In this document: piece by piece, positions 19,853 to 33,488 of the stretch | Numbering within the stretch: the stretch's first letter is position 1 | Layout of the letters: each line of letters opens with the position of its first letter | Assembly: GCA_964017235.1 (NCBI GenBank) | Contig: OZ024928.1 | Coordinates: 81,959,566-82,023,565 of the forward strand | Direction of reading: 5' to 3' | DNA length: 64,000 bases | From: Sabellastarte sp. h YS-2021 | Taxonomy: Eukaryota > Annelida > Polychaeta > Sabellida > Sabellidae | The notes under the pieces: model-generated | Databases searched by the model: none | Seen by the model: only the letters and a program-made list of their open reading frames with translations | Told to the model about the DNA's origin: nothing | Program-made: the position numbers and the translations under genes

Positions 19853-22800
19853 TGGAAGGAAGACCCTGTTTTGTCATTGTTTTGTTTAATTCATTTCGTG
19901 TTTTCACATGCACACCTTTTTGTGATTGATAGAAATGCATTTATCTGTATCACATAAACAATGTGATTTAGACTATTGGGTCAGGATGCGATGGAAATAG
20001 TTTAATCATGTGTAAACAATTTAATAAGCTAAGACCTGTGGTGTAAGATGTTCTATGTGTATTTGACTACAGTTAGTCCTTTATACAGGAGATACTCCAT
20101 GAAAAACAGAGTGTATTTATTCTGAGTTCATGTATTTATTTCGAGACTCACAACTGGACTTAAGTTCAGTCATGTCACCACTGCAGACCTCTCATTTTGC
20201 ACACAAAAGTGTAGTTACACTCAAACTTTTAAAAATTTCATATGTGGAATGGTTTCAGCAAGAATCCAACCCTCCTACTTTATGACTGATCTTAATTGCA
20301 AAGGTCAGTGATGGGCATTTGAAGATTAGAATTTGTACTTGTGTTAGAATTGACATGTCCAGAAATTGAATTTGCGTTAAATTCCAGTGTCATTTGTTCG
20401 GTGAATATTTACATTAGACAAATACATATTTTTCGAGACTACAGTTGTATTTTGTTGTTTCTATGTTCAAAATTGTTAAAGATTAATGATTTCTGCAAGG
20501 TTTATTTCTCAAGAAAGTTTAACTTGCTGATATTCAAAATATTTTCTGTCTTTTTAATGTTTTTTTTTTCACACAGAGATGCCAAATGAAATTGATACTA
20601 TTCATGTGAAATAGTTAAGTTAAAAACATACTGAAAAGATAACAGAATTATAACAGCGACATCATGATGTCTCTATTTGAATATTGTTTGGAATACAGTT
20701 TTACAAAATGAAGCTTTTTATTTCACATTATCCATGATATATATGTATTCTGTTCATATACTCATGCTTAAAAAAATTTCTAGCAGTTTTAAATATGTGA
20801 AAACATAAATGTGAGATTAATTTAAACAGATTATGTATGTACATTTGCGTGGGTATTCTAGGTCTTGTTGTGTAACCTATGTTAAGATGTATTCAGTATT
20901 GGTTCAGATGTGTACACAATCAGTATTTATCATGGAAAACTGTACATATAGCTAAATGTAACATAAGGAATACAAAATGCATTTCCATTTAGGACTGATA
21001 CAAATTATCTTATGTATTCAAGTGCTTTTTCTCCATTACTCATCTCTGAAACACTTACATGGGTTGTCACAATTCCGTGCATATCATAACAACATGCATT
21101 TCTATTTAGAAATCTATCCAGCAATACATTGACTATCAACATGTAATATTTTATTGAATTTTCATTTAATTGATCATTATTTATGGTCAAGTTCTTTATT
21201 TTGTGTAATATGAGTTTATAGGTTTCATAATTAGTTTATTGAATATTGATGTCACGGAATTATGACACGCACGTTATTTTTACAACTTATGTACTCTTTT
21301 CGTAGACAAACAGAAGAAAACCTGTCATTTTTTATCCTTGAAACGTAACAGAAACTGACCAATTTTATGTAAATTTTTCTGCAAACATTTTGAAACTTCC
21401 AATATTCAAGTAGAAAAGGGTAGTGTTTGCTCACTTCTAAATGAATTACTGTTTAACATGTAACCCACCTGCTTGTTTACAGCCCTGTCTTCACCATTAA
21501 AACAGATTAGTGACATAAATGTTACAATATATTGGGATCAGATATTGTTGAGTCGTATGTAGTTTTTCCAGAAATCAGCTTAACTTTGTAAATACTGATT
21601 TAATCCGCAGATGTCCTGAGCTATTTTTGTCAACTTTGATCTGCTTTTTGGCTTTGATCTATCTTTGTTGAATACAGTGCCTGTCAGGTTAAGTTCCTAT
21701 TTTAATGGAAGCAAATGGCTGGACATCCCAAGCCATTTTTCATTGAAATCCAGCCTGTCATTTAGAAACCCTGGTAAAGTAAATGCTGTTTTACTGGTGT
21801 TTTTGAGGTTTAATCCACCAGGCTTTGGTGGTTAAAGACAGAGTCTGACATTTAAGTGTTTATTTGATTCACATATTATGGTCTTACTATTGTGTACAGT
21901 GGTTGTATGGATAAATTTCCTTGACTATTAATAGATTTTCCTTTCGAGGTCCAAAAAAATATCTCAACTTCTTACAGGGACATTCATTGAAGACTATGTA
22001 ATCTAGAAATCCCAGCAAGGTATTTTTCTGTTCCACAAATTTAACAGGACTCTACTATATTTTAATAAGAATTACTCGTATCATTGGCTTAGCGAGTTAA
22101 CACGTTTGGCCTGTATTCTCAGGCTTTCACCTCTGTGTGTGGGTTCAACTCACACAAGTGGTAAATCTGAGAGCCTGTCCCTTATGACCCTACCTGTTGG
22201 CTGGGACGTAAAACTCTTTGACCTTTGTATCAGCATTCTGTAAATATATATTAAAAAATCCAGGTTCTTCATAAATTCAGGTGGTACTTAAGTGAGTTTT
22301 CTTCTGAAGCAACAGGGCTGTATGAAGTTTATTATTATATATGCACTGTATGTCAGAGCTTAAGCTTATATTTATAAATAAAATAACAATGCTAACGTTG
22401 GGATGGTGTAATACTGTGATAAATGTACATTATTTTTACTTTGTGTATGGTGTTTAGTCTTCTGCAAACTTAGCAAACTCTTTTTTTGGCATTTGCTATT
22501 TATTACAAAAATGACTTGTTTTAAGAACGCAATGATTATTGTTGGATATTAGACTATTACTCTTCCCAAAAATTTATATCTCTCAACTTTCTGTATCTAT
22601 AAAATGTATGAAGCCGTTCATTCAAACAAATTTACATGTTTTTCATTTGCTGCTTTCCCATAAGAAGTACAGTTAAATTCATCATTGATTTTTATCACCG
22701 CTTACCCTTGTGCCGGATCTGACATATTCGTTTTCAATGTTTCACCAAGAGAATCTTCTAGACTTATAAAATTTGGTTCTAGATTCTGCTTGATATGATT

Positions 22801-23350
22801 TCATTGAGAATACGTCTTTTGAAATGTTTTATAAAACTTGACAGTCAAGATATCTTTGGTAATCACACTGATATAATGATGTTAAAACATTAATAACATG
22901 GATTATTGCGAAGAATGTGTTTTTAATTTGTTACTAATAAATCTCAGACAGTTGTTTAGTGTTTTATTCTCATGAAACCTTCTTATTTATTGATTCACAA
23001 ATTATTTTTGTGGGCCAAAAATTTATTATAAAATTTATTTTGAAGGTTAATAATTTTGTGCAACATATTTGCTATATGAAAACCAACCAAAGTGTGCAAA
23101 AAAATTTTGATGAAGATAAAAAAACTACTAGATTTCAATTTTGTACATTAGAGTGGTTTTGAAAAGTATGGTGTATGAGGGCTTTGTAGATGATGAGGAA
23201 CACTTGTATGAGGTTTACAAATTACTCAACCTGCAAACTCTCCAATTAAGAATTTTGCTTTGGTATGGCAGAAGTACTGGTACACTAATGGCAAAGGGGT
23301 TAGACAAGGTCCTTAAATATTTAATTTTAAGGAAAAGACTATTTTGAAAT
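19853..23350 (+). other. BTBD9: BTBD9 3' UTR and downstream sequence
   Basis: AT-rich sequence without long ORFs follows the stop. AATAAA hexamers occur at about 22377, 22937 and 23350; which one is used cannot be told from sequence. It is convergent with the minus-strand gene, so the two 3' ends may approach or overlap. A degenerate tRNA-like repeat lies at 22083-22250. Confidence 0.5.
22083..22250 (+). repeat. Possible tRNA-derived SINE, degenerate
   Basis: TGGCTTAGCGAGTTAACACG resembles a tRNA D-arm/A box. GGGTTCAACTC about 40 bp later resembles the B box, followed by a non-tRNA body (CCTGTTGGCTGGGACGTAAA). There is no closed cloverleaf, so it is not a functional tRNA gene. Confidence 0.45.
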
Positions 23351-23880
23351 AAAACTGGAATTTAGATTAGGCACAGGCTTTTGTTTTTTCAGATATAGGT
23401 CAGAGGTCGAAGTCTCTTTTTTTTTGTCCCATTTAACAGCTGGAATCTATGCGGGATTTAATTCCATGATCACATAAGCAATAGAAAAGATTTTAATAAG
23501 TACTTAAATAACCACTTAGCCATTAAGGCCTCCTGGTCATGTATAGAAATGATACGTCAGTCTGAAGAACATATGTTTGAGTTTCCAAACCAAGTCTACA
23601 AAATTCTGTAATAGTACTACATTCTATATGGTATTACATTTAGCTCATTACCTTGGAAAATGAGAATAGATTCCAGGTGAAACTTAAAATCTACATTTTT
23701 CTCTTTATTAAAGTGACTATCGGAGAAAATTATTTCTGGTGAATTTTTTTTTTTAATTTATAAACAATGAAATGTAATTCCATGTAAAATGTCCATTTTT
23801 TAGTTCAGTTTCTTGCAATTTGAAATGGAGTGCCTCCAACTGTAGACATTACAAAAAGCTACAACATCCTAATAAATAAG

Positions 23881-23886
23881 TTTATT
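23881..23886 (-). terminator. Candidate polyadenylation signal AATAAA (minus strand)
   Basis: On the minus strand, TTTTCAATAAACTTATTTATT is followed within 20 nt by a GU/U-containing stretch. It is the strongest candidate end for the minus-strand gene. Confidence 0.4.
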
Positions 23887-26425
23887 GAAAACAAAAGGTT
23901 CCATGTACAAAACAGAGTATTAATATATGAAAGTATTCAATTTAGCCATTAAAAGATCAATTAACAATTCTATTTACAAGATATACAAGTCAAAATTTGA
24001 ATTCAAGAATAGTATCGTTTGAATTTGAGACTTTACAAACAAAATCAATTTTATTACTGCACAAGAACATGAAAAATTTAATTTGAATAATTTTTCATAT
24101 ATGGTTGGTTACATATATGCTTTACTTACATGTAATATAAAGAACATAAGTCTGTAAAGACTTTCTGTATTTAGTACTAATTATTTTCAAATTGTAATTT
24201 TATCATTTACACAAGTAAAACAATGTTTAAAAAAAAAAAAAAAAAAATTGGCAAAAAATCTACACTATGGAAAAAGCAAATTTTTCTTTTTCAATAACGT
24301 TCTCCTACCAAGTGAACTACAGACAACTTTATATTTTACAGCACAACTACCAATGTTGTTAAACAAAAATACATGCAGAATGAAAACAAGCTTCTACACT
24401 TGACAAATGATGTGTTAGTGTATAAATGAACATGAACAGATAAATTAAGAGATTGCATGTGTATGGGCAATATCGTGAGGTCTCATTAGTGTCTTTGGCA
24501 TTTTTAATTTTCCCTGAGTACAAAATGCTTTTGAACACTTTCAAATTTGAAACCTCCATTCCATTTCAGTGACAAACAAGGGTTGAATGAAGTTAACATA
24601 CAGGTAAACAGAAAAACAAGGAAAAACAAGTTTATAAACAATTAGAATTTGGATATTATTAAGCACCACTAAATATAAGTTCACAACAACTTCTTAAGAC
24701 ACTACATTATGGCTGCAATATAAGAGCACATTATGTGTATAGTCATGTAAAAGACGAACCTTAAGTTGGCATGATTTCTGTTCCACCAGATTAAAACAAC
24801 TACAGTTATAATGCCAATTCTTTTACATATGCTTTTATCTTTCTTGTCTTCATCTGATTTATACACAACGGTGTTTCCTTGTATGTAAAAATATATATAC
24901 TTTTCACAAAATATGAATGTTCATACATTTACACAAACATCTGTCAATGTAAAAGCATGGAGTTGTTGACATCACTTTGTCTGTTATGAACTGGTTCTCA
25001 CGTTTAGCCATTCATCACTGAATAACCTGAAACATATTTATACATGTGTAATGGACAATTTGTTATAAAGTCACAAAAAAAAAAACCAGTCAATTCCATT
25101 TAAGTTTGTCTTTACAATATCTACTTCAATGTCTTCAAATTTATACACAAATATGCTAATAAATACAAGTCAGAAAAAAATAATAAAGTAGTAATATAAT
25201 TTTATAACAGCCAGTGAAACAGTTTCCCCATATGTTTTTGTTATTGGTTATTTGGAAAAAGTATACTCAAACTTTGGGTCGCCTATTTAGATATATTTGT
25301 TCACACCTTTATTACCACACGTAATATACCTGGATAAAAATACCGTTACATGACAAAACATTGGTTGGTTTTGTTCCTTTTTTTCATCTAGGCTACCTCA
25401 TTTAAAGATCCATACAAAAATAGTGATCAGTGATCTGTAAAATTACAATAATTAGGAGCACATATTTTAGCCTTAAATGAAATCTGGCTCTTCATACAAC
25501 ACTTATTTGTCAAAGCTCTCCCACAGAGATCTATACAGCTTAAGTAGCCTCAATGTGGCTTAACTTTAGTCTAATATGAGAGCAATATTGTTTTTGACTT
25601 TACCAACCTTTCATCAAGAGATGTTTTAATATATTGTCTAAGAAAATTGAGCTTAACATGGCAACAGCAAATGGGAAATGATGAATACTGAATTTTAACT
25701 CATCAACCATTCCAAATTTATTTTTTTTTTGTTCAGAAACAAAACCATTTGGCTGATTTCAGCTGATTGTTTTCCCTTGCCAACATTTCTGTATAAGGTA
25801 AAGATTTAAATACATTGATTTATCCTGTTCCCCACAAAGTACATTTGTGGCCATTTCAGTTATATGAAAGGTTGGAACTTTCTCGGGAGTTACATCATTT
25901 TAGCTATGTGAAAGTTTACATGATACCCTGGGGATACAACTAAAAAATCTACAGATATACATTACGTGTCAAGTGTTTATTTGCTCAAAATATCTGATTT
26001 TGATCCAATCAATTAGAAACAATTTCCACTGGTGGCCTATTTCATGTCAACCCCTTACAAACATTGCCACCAGTCAGGATTAATAAGTGAACAATAGAAT
26101 ATGACATTTGTGTCATTTGAAGGGGGTGTGTTGTTGAACATTCTCATCCATATAAAAACTGAGTGGTCGAAAGGTTAACCAAACTGAATTTGTTTGTTTA
26201 TTCTCAGTTTATGAACAGATGAGAGTGTTTCAAGAAGTAAGTCTTCAAAGAAACCATCAAATTTCGCAAAGAATATCTAATGAAGAGAAAAAGACTTCTA
26301 TTAATTGGTATCAATGTGGTGATCTGAGCAGAAAGATTTCTCCAAGAAAAAGTGACTTAATTAGGTTTGTTGATATATATAAGATATAACATATTTCAAT
26401 TTACGTGATTCACTTTATGTTAGAA

Positions 26426-26695
26426 CTAGAGAGCTCTCATAGAGTGCAGACCTCCACTCGGGGGTACCATTTAAAAAAATTTGGGATTTTTTTTTTATAT
26501 ATTAAGAATATGTTCCGGATCTTTCCCAAAATGCATTTACTTCTTCCTTTGGCTGAGACGTACCCACAAAAAAAAATTTGGTAAGATCTGTTCATTCCTT
26601 TTGGAGGTATTTCAAACTCAGACAAATAACAAATAGACGAACAGGCAGACCAACAAACACATCCCAAATCATAACCTCTTGGTGGACGTTATTTC
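26426..26695 (+). repeat. Interspersed repeat copy (AGAGTGCAGACC family)
   Basis: It begins GAGAGCTCTCATAGAGTGCA and ends CATAACCTCTTGGTGGACG. The related copy at 33146-33488 is inverted, and the head also resembles 51572-51610. It is likely a non-autonomous transposon; no TSD was resolved. Confidence 0.55.
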
Positions 26696-28976
26696 GTAAA
26701 CCCAAAAGGCACAAAGTTTGTGTGTTATTGTCTTAAAGCGGCACTTTAGTGCCAATGCTGATAGCCCATGCTTGTGCCGACCAGTAAATAGCTCAGGATG
26801 TTAGTGTGAAAACAACAGAAGTATAATGTTTGCTGCCCAGTTTTGTGGTCTTTTGTAGTTATTATACAAGTTTCAAGGTAAACTGATACTTAGACAATAA
26901 GTTCACTGTCAGATAACTGAACAAAAGGAATACTCATGATAGGACCCTGTGAATATCAGCAATTGATGTCAACATATAAAACAATTTGTGATCTCAGTTT
27001 TGATGATTTTGAACCTTCAATTTTGGAGGAAACGTATTATACACTCAATTTTTATGAGTCAACCTGTCAAATGTAATAACAGTTGATGGTGACTTATTTA
27101 TGTCAATATTATGTGGGAGTTTTCCTTGTAAAATAAAATTGAAAAGAAAACAGAGGAGCATTCACAAAATTGTCAGAGGTTGTCATTTTGAAAGCAAGGC
27201 CAACTTTAATAGGCCGAAATAAAAAAGAATTATTATTGTGTTTTCAAATGTGATTGTCAAATACCCTGGAAGTGTTAAAAATATACACAAAATCAGAGTT
27301 ATCCAAAATTTACAGTTAAATTGTCTTGTGTAGAACTTAAATGAATCAGAAAATACTTCTACTAAAACAGACATTCTAGGCAACAGGGTCTGGCAGTGAG
27401 GAAGGGTTACATCCCAAAGATTAAGAATTTCTAAAACATTCTCATTTGTCAAATTTGTTTGGCAAAACAACAAGTATTTTCAAGGTTACAGTAAGTGAAT
27501 TTAGTCCACTAATATCTTAACAGTTTTACACAATAAAAACATCCTTCAACACAAATGCCGGAATCCCATAGAATTACATTCACCAATAAATTCCATGTTA
27601 AAACCACCTTTTGTAGAGAAACAAAGTAGAAGTCTGCATATCTCTGAACAATGCTCCCAATTTTGCTTTTAACCTCGGACTTACTTGTACAAATATTCTA
27701 AGTTAATGTGTATTAATTCTGTTAGCAAACTCATCAAGGTAAGACCAAGTTTTGGAAATTCTGAATAAATCTACCTTGTGTAATGTATCCTCATTCACCT
27801 CACAGGCACACAAAGGCATAACGTCTGTGTTAATAACAAGGATATTATGACAAGTGGGCAAACTGCCTAGTTTTTGTGGGTTTATTTGTGGAATAAAATT
27901 TATTTTTCTTCTTAATGCAATGGTGGGAGCCAAGCACGAGCAACTCCCGTTTTGTGCTTCATTAGACCTTTGAAAAGCATAGAAGTCTTTATATGCATAG
28001 CCAGTCATAGAATATTTCGCTTGTTTTATCAACAATCTTAAAATACCCACTAATGGCCTTCTGAGTTAATCTTCAGAAGTAGCCTGGGACCTTAACATGA
28101 AACGCTTCAACACCCCAGATTATCCTGTCAAATATGTTTTTCTAATCTTGTAAAAGTGGCTTTTGTGAGTCAGACTAAGTGTTTTCATAGACTAAAAATA
28201 AGGTAGAGTCAATAAATACAATTCAGAGTCATCTTTTGTTATAGTTTTCATAATAAAGCACAAAACATTGAAAATTGTATGTCTGCAAGATTAAATGCCA
28301 CAAAAATTTTTATTAATCCCGATTAAAATGGGTTTATTTTTTCAGTATGTTTCACTAGAGGCTAAAGCATGTATCCTATTCGTAGATTCTGACTGTATGA
28401 CAACTTTTCAATCCAGATCATATATAATTCTCATTTAAAATACCTCTTTCAGAGTTATTATAATACAATGATTCACAATTAATATTTTAGCATACAGACC
28501 CAAACAGTTGCATATTTTTGGTAAAATATAAAGATTTACCAAAACCAGAAAAGCCAGTGAACATATAAAATCCATAAATTCTGTCAAAACAGACTTTTTA
28601 ACCTAAAGAAAATGTGAAAATCTATAGATAACATGTGCAATTTGGTACTGGAGAATTGTAAAATTTCAGAAATTCTACAACACCTTACAATAACAACTCA
28701 AAATTAGAACTATGTTAAGTTTAGGTAGAGTGAAATGGTCCTCAGTAGCCAATTTCACATAAGGTAGTAATTTTTATAATTCCTTTCAGTTTGTTGACAA
28801 ATTTAATACCGGACTGCTAAATAATTGTAATAGATCAGTACAGAGTAGATTTGTTTCAGAATCCATATTATAGTAATTATGATAGATTTTTTTTTTTTTT
28901 TTTTTTGAAATGTAGAGTAAAAATAGCATAGTAAAATCATCTTCATACCTTAACAGTACTTAAAACTGGTTTCATC

Positions 28977-29078
28977 TCACACTGCAGCTGTTGGTAAAAC
29001 CTGACCCAGTTTGACTAGAATTTGATTGGTGGATGGTACTTCCTGTTCAAGCCAGCACTCTTTCAGTAAAGGCACCAA
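28977..29078 (-). CDS. 7TM-pseudokinase gene, terminal exon (end of kinase C-lobe)
   Basis: The acceptor is ttttaaaacag (minus strand). The exon reads LVPLLKECWLEQEVPS then TNQILVKLGQVLPTAAV and stop. The spacing L..LLKECW...P....I...L..L is that of kinase helices alpha-H and alpha-I at the end of the C-lobe (normally CW...P..RP). It joins the 2.5-kb exon in phase 0 after YTAAQ. This shows the kinase fold resumes after the long insert, giving residues 1322-1354 of the model. Confidence 0.8.
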   Translation of the reverse strand: MVPLLKECWLEQEVPSTNQILVKLGQVLPTAAV

Positions 29079-30111
29079 CTGTTTTAAAATAGAAAAGTAA
29101 GGATATAAAGCCATCAGACATCTTCTGGATGCATGTATCATCGTGATTACTCAGAATAGTTCAAGAAATGTAAAGCTATCATTTTACTGCTTCCTCTCAC
29201 TTGCACAGTTATATGGGCTTGTGGTATATCAATGACACCCTGGAATGTACAAGGGAAAATGTAGGACCAAACTTTTGTCACTGTTTGTACATATGATTTG
29301 CAATATTTTGACTTCTGAAAATAAAGACTAAATCCTATATATTCATTGTACTTATGACAAGACTAGTGTGTTAAGTTTGAGGGTTCCTGGACACATTAAT
29401 GCACACATTATCATATTATAACACATGTCAACACTTTAGACCACATAATATTACCAACTATTTGTTCAGATATCAATTGTTTTAGTAAAAGCTTATGCTT
29501 TAAGTAATGGTGTCCATGATTCAAACATTGGGTTGGTTTTTATTTTAATTCTCCTATAGTCCACTCATATTTCATGCACATTAAATAAATCTTCAGGAAT
29601 ATGAATAAACTTTATATATCAAGAGAAGAAGTGTTGTATGTAGAAATATTTAAAAGTATTATCAATGGATTTTTCTAAAGATTTAAATAGGCCATGATAA
29701 CCTCTTAAACGCTGCATAACTTTCTGCACAAAAAATAATGGGTTTACATTTTTTTGTGAAAACTATGCAACAGATGCAAATAGAAGGGGTTTCCTCATTT
29801 GTAGACTAGAAGGGGTTTCCTCATTTGTAGACTTCATATACTTTACTATATTCCTTTCTCCCCCACTTAAAAAGACACTGTTCTCCCATTTCTTCAATCA
29901 TGGTTCAAATCCTAGCTCTACTTGTGTATGTGGCAGGCATTGGTGGAAGATTCATTAAAGGTAGGTGGTTTGCATAACACCTAGTCCTCAAACTCAACTG
30001 CCAAGTGATTTAATCACAAAACAGTGTCTAGAAAATGTTGTGAAAACCAGTTTAATTAAAATTTATGGGTTTCAATTTCAACAGTCTTAAACACAGAAAC
30101 CACATAAATAC

Positions 30112-32622
30112 CTGTGCAGCTGTGTAGCCAAGGCGGCCTTTCCTTTTGAGAGTATCCAACACTGAAGACACAGTATCTTCATCCCCAGACAACTCCACAA
30201 TCTGCTGTACCACTGGATGGTTTGTCATAACCTGCGAATGTAACTGAGTCTGTGACTGGAGGGTTATCCCACGAGCCCCACCGTACATCTCCTGAAGAGC
30301 ACCCTTATTATTAGTTAACATCTTCTGGTGATGGTGATGGCTCCCATTTCTTTCTGCATTAGCCACATATAAATTAGAATCCTGTAACAGTGTCAGTACA
30401 GAATTGTTAATAGAACTGCTACCTCCCGGCAGACTTCTCGCCGACTGCCTACCATTAGATGCACCACTCATCACTGAGCTCCGACCTGCTGCCAAAGACT
30501 GCATGCTCCCTAACTGACACGTGGGTGAGGAGAGTGGGGAAGATAAAGCAGAACCATTGTTAGCTTGGCGGGAAAAGGCGACTGCAGTTATCCCCAACTT
30601 TGGGACATTGCCTGGTCTGCATTTTTGAGAGTGGTGCACTGGAGGCCTGGAACTACTGATCTGTGAGTCTGTGTCACTGGTGATTTTGCTGCAGTGACAG
30701 CAGTCTGTAGACTTGCTGGTTGTTGTCCTACCAGATGTACAGCTTATCTCTGTAACTACACTCTCACAGTCAGTTGGTATTCCATGTGAATCACAGGTTG
30801 AATTTGGTTTACATTTTCTTTCCAGACTGTCTGTTGTCATGGTTGATTCATCCACTAAGACTTTACAAGGCTCCTTTTCTTTAAATGCTGATTGTTTTGA
30901 AGGAGCAAATGCTGATCTTTTTGCTATTGATTCATAATGATGTTTATCACTTATTCCACTTTGATCTCTACTGGTCTTGTCCTGTTTCGCAGTCTGAGTT
31001 TTCACATACTTTTTACGGCGTGGCGGTTTTGGTGGAGCTGTACAACAGGTGGTCCCTGGAATATGTTTGTGCTGCCCTCTACAAGGCTTCTTTCTCACCA
31101 TCAAATCTGGAAGCATTTCATAAAAATCATCAAAGTTCTCTTCATTCACACTTGACTGCATCCTACTATCAGTGCTGGTGTTTTGTAACTCTATGGGACT
31201 TGAGAGTGTGATATCACTGCTTAGTACACTATCCACCCCATCATCCTTGACCTTTTGGCTATTTCTTTCTAAGTAAGCCATAAGCAAGGAATAGCTGTCA
31301 CTGTCTGATGTTGGGGGTCCTCCTTGGTATATAGCACTTCTACTTCCAGGTGAAAAGACATTGCGCCCCTTCACTCTAGCCCCTTGTACTTCAGAACTAG
31401 TGCCATAGTGACTGGAACCCATACCACTATCTCCACTGAGTATACTGTCATTAAAAGAGGCACCGGATAAACGCTTCTTTTTCCATGCCTCAGTTTCAGA
31501 TTTTACTGGCAGCTTTCTTTTCACAACAGTGTCATATTTCTTCTCATTGACATATTTTTCGGAGGTCTTGCCTAAGCCGGAATCCAATGACTGTGGCACA
31601 CTTTCTTGTGATTCATCATCCTCATAGATTGTGTCAAAGCTGCCACAGCTATTTACAGAGGCATTGTACATATCATCACTAACTGCCCCATTCTTCTCCT
31701 CTGATGACTTGGACAGAGAAAGTGTACTCTCTGGACTTTGTTCTGAATCTGTACTGGTGTCTTTTTCTTGCAGGTTTGCAGGAGATTTGGGATAGATTGA
31801 GTCCACATCACTTTCACCACTTTCACCAATCATGATGGATCTTTGAATAGATTTCAACAGGTTAGGTTTTGGTTTCAGCTTTGGTTTGACACACTTTTCT
31901 GTCAATGTAACACTGGGTGTTTCACCTGGAGTTTCATTGGATACAGCACTCATTGATACTTCATTAACCACTTTCTCTATTTCAATAGGAATTGCAGGGA
32001 GCTGCCTCTGCTGGATTTTCTGCATTTTGTTTTCCATGTCTTTTTGTATAGTGTCAGAGGACACTGGACCAATGTCTTTCCTCTCTTCAATTGGATCTAG
32101 ATATGTATCAATGCTTGGTTCTCTGTCAACTGTGATCCTGCTTGAACTTTCACTTACAAATTCAAGTTCAGGCTTACTTGAACTGAATGGTGCGAGTGCC
32201 TGGGAAGGATGTTGTTTACATGCTCCAGTGTGTGCTCTAATGTCTGTGACCTTTCCGGTAGATGTACAGTTTCTACTATGCTTACGTTTTATCTGATGCT
32301 GCCTGTGTGAATGTACACGCTGTCCATATTTCACCACTGGGCTGTTTTTAAATGCTGCTTGCATGGACTTGGATGATTTGCTTTCATTTGCAGCCTTTGT
32401 GGCAAGATTATGATTATATTCACTGAGAGATATCAACATTTCCAGCACCATCACACCAAAGGATCTGATATCAGGAGAAAACTCAGACTTATCCTTATCA
32501 GCTGTTCTGCTGTTTTCACCATATGAAATCGCAAAAAGATTGTCCTTTAGATGTTGGTTACGTTTCTGTTGTACAATGTAGCTATTTTCAAAATCTCCTA
32601 TCACCGCTCGTAGACCAATTTT
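30112..32622 (-). CDS. 7TM-pseudokinase gene, large exon: activation segment plus ~750-residue insert
   Basis: One 2511-bp exon (837 codons, phase 0 at both ends), acceptor ctgtttgtag, donor CACAG|gtattt. Model residues 485-1321. The start continues the kinase-like domain: KIGLRAVIGDFEN has DFE where DFG is expected, and SPDIRSFGVMVLEML is the helix-F block with its Asp (535). After about residue 555 come roughly 750 residues rich in Ser, Thr, Lys, Asp and Glu with little predicted order, including a poly-Ser/Asp stretch, a PPKPPRRKK proline-basic motif (SH3-ligand-like) and a His run. The end (QQIVELSGDEDTVSSVLDTL) leads to the alpha-H exon. The exon is fully open, so it is under coding constraint. 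Confidence 0.85.
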
Positions 32623-32875
32623 CTACAAACAGATAAACAAATTACAAAGTAATTAATTTGAATAAATATACTCAACCACTAATATGTAGTACATATTTTA
32701 GTTTGGCAATTTCAAGGATTTGAACCCAAATTATGTCGTACTTGACATGCATATATTAGGATGTTTATTTTAGGATCAGATATGATAGAGGAATCAGTGA
32801 CTTTAAATAGTCTTTGACTTCCCAACTTTGAGCTTCAAAGTAATTTTAAAGCAAATAAATTCTGATGCAACTGAC

Positions 32876-33068
32876 CTCAGAGACAGATGCCATGTAGACA
32901 CACTTGGTGGTAAGCTGGTTGTGGACTATACCCAGGTTGTGGATGAAGTCCAACCCACTCGCCGTATCCAGTGTGAGTTTGTGAATACCAACTTCTGTCA
33001 GCTGATGGATCCTCACCTTCAGGAACTGGTAGAGGTTGCCATGAGCAAAGTAACTCTTACAAATCAGT
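32876..33068 (-). CDS. 7TM-pseudokinase gene, exon with degenerate catalytic loop
   Basis: The acceptor is tgtctttttttag and the donor is TCTGAG|gtcagt. The exon completes a split Gly codon and reads CKSYFAHGNLYQFLK, then TLDTASGLDFIHNLGIVHNQ. These match kinase beta-5/alpha-D (Y...GNL..FL), alpha-E (ASGL.FIH) and the catalytic loop. HRD is replaced by HNQ (469-471) and the loop Asn by Cys (476), so phosphotransfer is unlikely. It is 193 bp, leaving in phase 0. The layout resembles TKL/receptor-type kinase homology domains. Confidence 0.85.
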
Positions 33069-33145
33069 CTAAAAAAAGACAAAAATTATGGATTTAACAC
33101 ATAGGTAATATACAGACATGATTGTAAAATGCTGATGAATTTTTG

Positions 33146-33488
33146 TTACCTCCACCAAGGAAGTATTAAATTTATGACAATTGGTATGTTTGTCTGTTTC
33201 TTTTTAGCAGCATTAGATAAATACTACTGGTTGGATCTTCATGAAAAAATGAGAAGATGGGTCTTGGCCCAACAGAGATCTTATTAAAGTTTGAGAGTGG
33301 CCTGAATCACTGCCAGGATAAAACAAAATATCAAAGACCCAGGTTTTCACATTAACTTATTATTTAGCCATTTTGCTTTAGAAAAGAGAGGTTATTTAGC
33401 CATTTTGCTTTAGAAAAGAGAGAGAAGGTTCTGACATAACCTATACATGCCTGGTGGGGGGTCTGCACTCTCCAAGTGCTCTTGAACA
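33146..33488 (-). repeat. Interspersed repeat copy (AGAGTGCAGACC family), inverted
   Basis: On the minus strand it starts AAGAGCACTTGGAGAGTGCA and ends TTCCTTGGTGGAGGTAACAA. The inside contains an internal 32-bp tandem duplication (TTATTTAGCCATTTTGC at 33359 and 33391). It is the same family as 26426-26695, inside an intron of the 7TM-pseudokinase gene. Confidence 0.55.

Larger units (their letters stand above)
23865..28976 (-). other. Probable long 3' UTR of the 7TM-pseudokinase gene
   Basis: On the minus strand, AT-rich sequence with no conserved ORF runs from the stop at 28977 to a canonical AATAAA at 23881-23886, with AAUAAA-like signals also near 28331. A UTR of about 5.1 kb is plausible but not proven; a shorter transcript ending near 28.3 kb is an alternative. 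A repeat fragment lies at 26426-26695, and poly-A/T runs at 24230-24246 and 28889-28907. Confidence 0.4.

Noticed and set aside
22083..22250. tRNA gene
   Set aside because: A- and B-box-like words are present, but no acceptor stem or anticodon arm closes. Better read as a SINE remnant.
27703..28050. 115-codon minus-strand frame
   Set aside because: It has no recognisable motif and lies in AT-rich sequence that fits the 3' UTR of the minus-strand gene.
31886..32296. 136-codon plus-strand frame opposite the large 7TM-pseudokinase exon
   Set aside because: It is the antisense shadow of a Ser/Thr-rich coding exon. There is no independent support.
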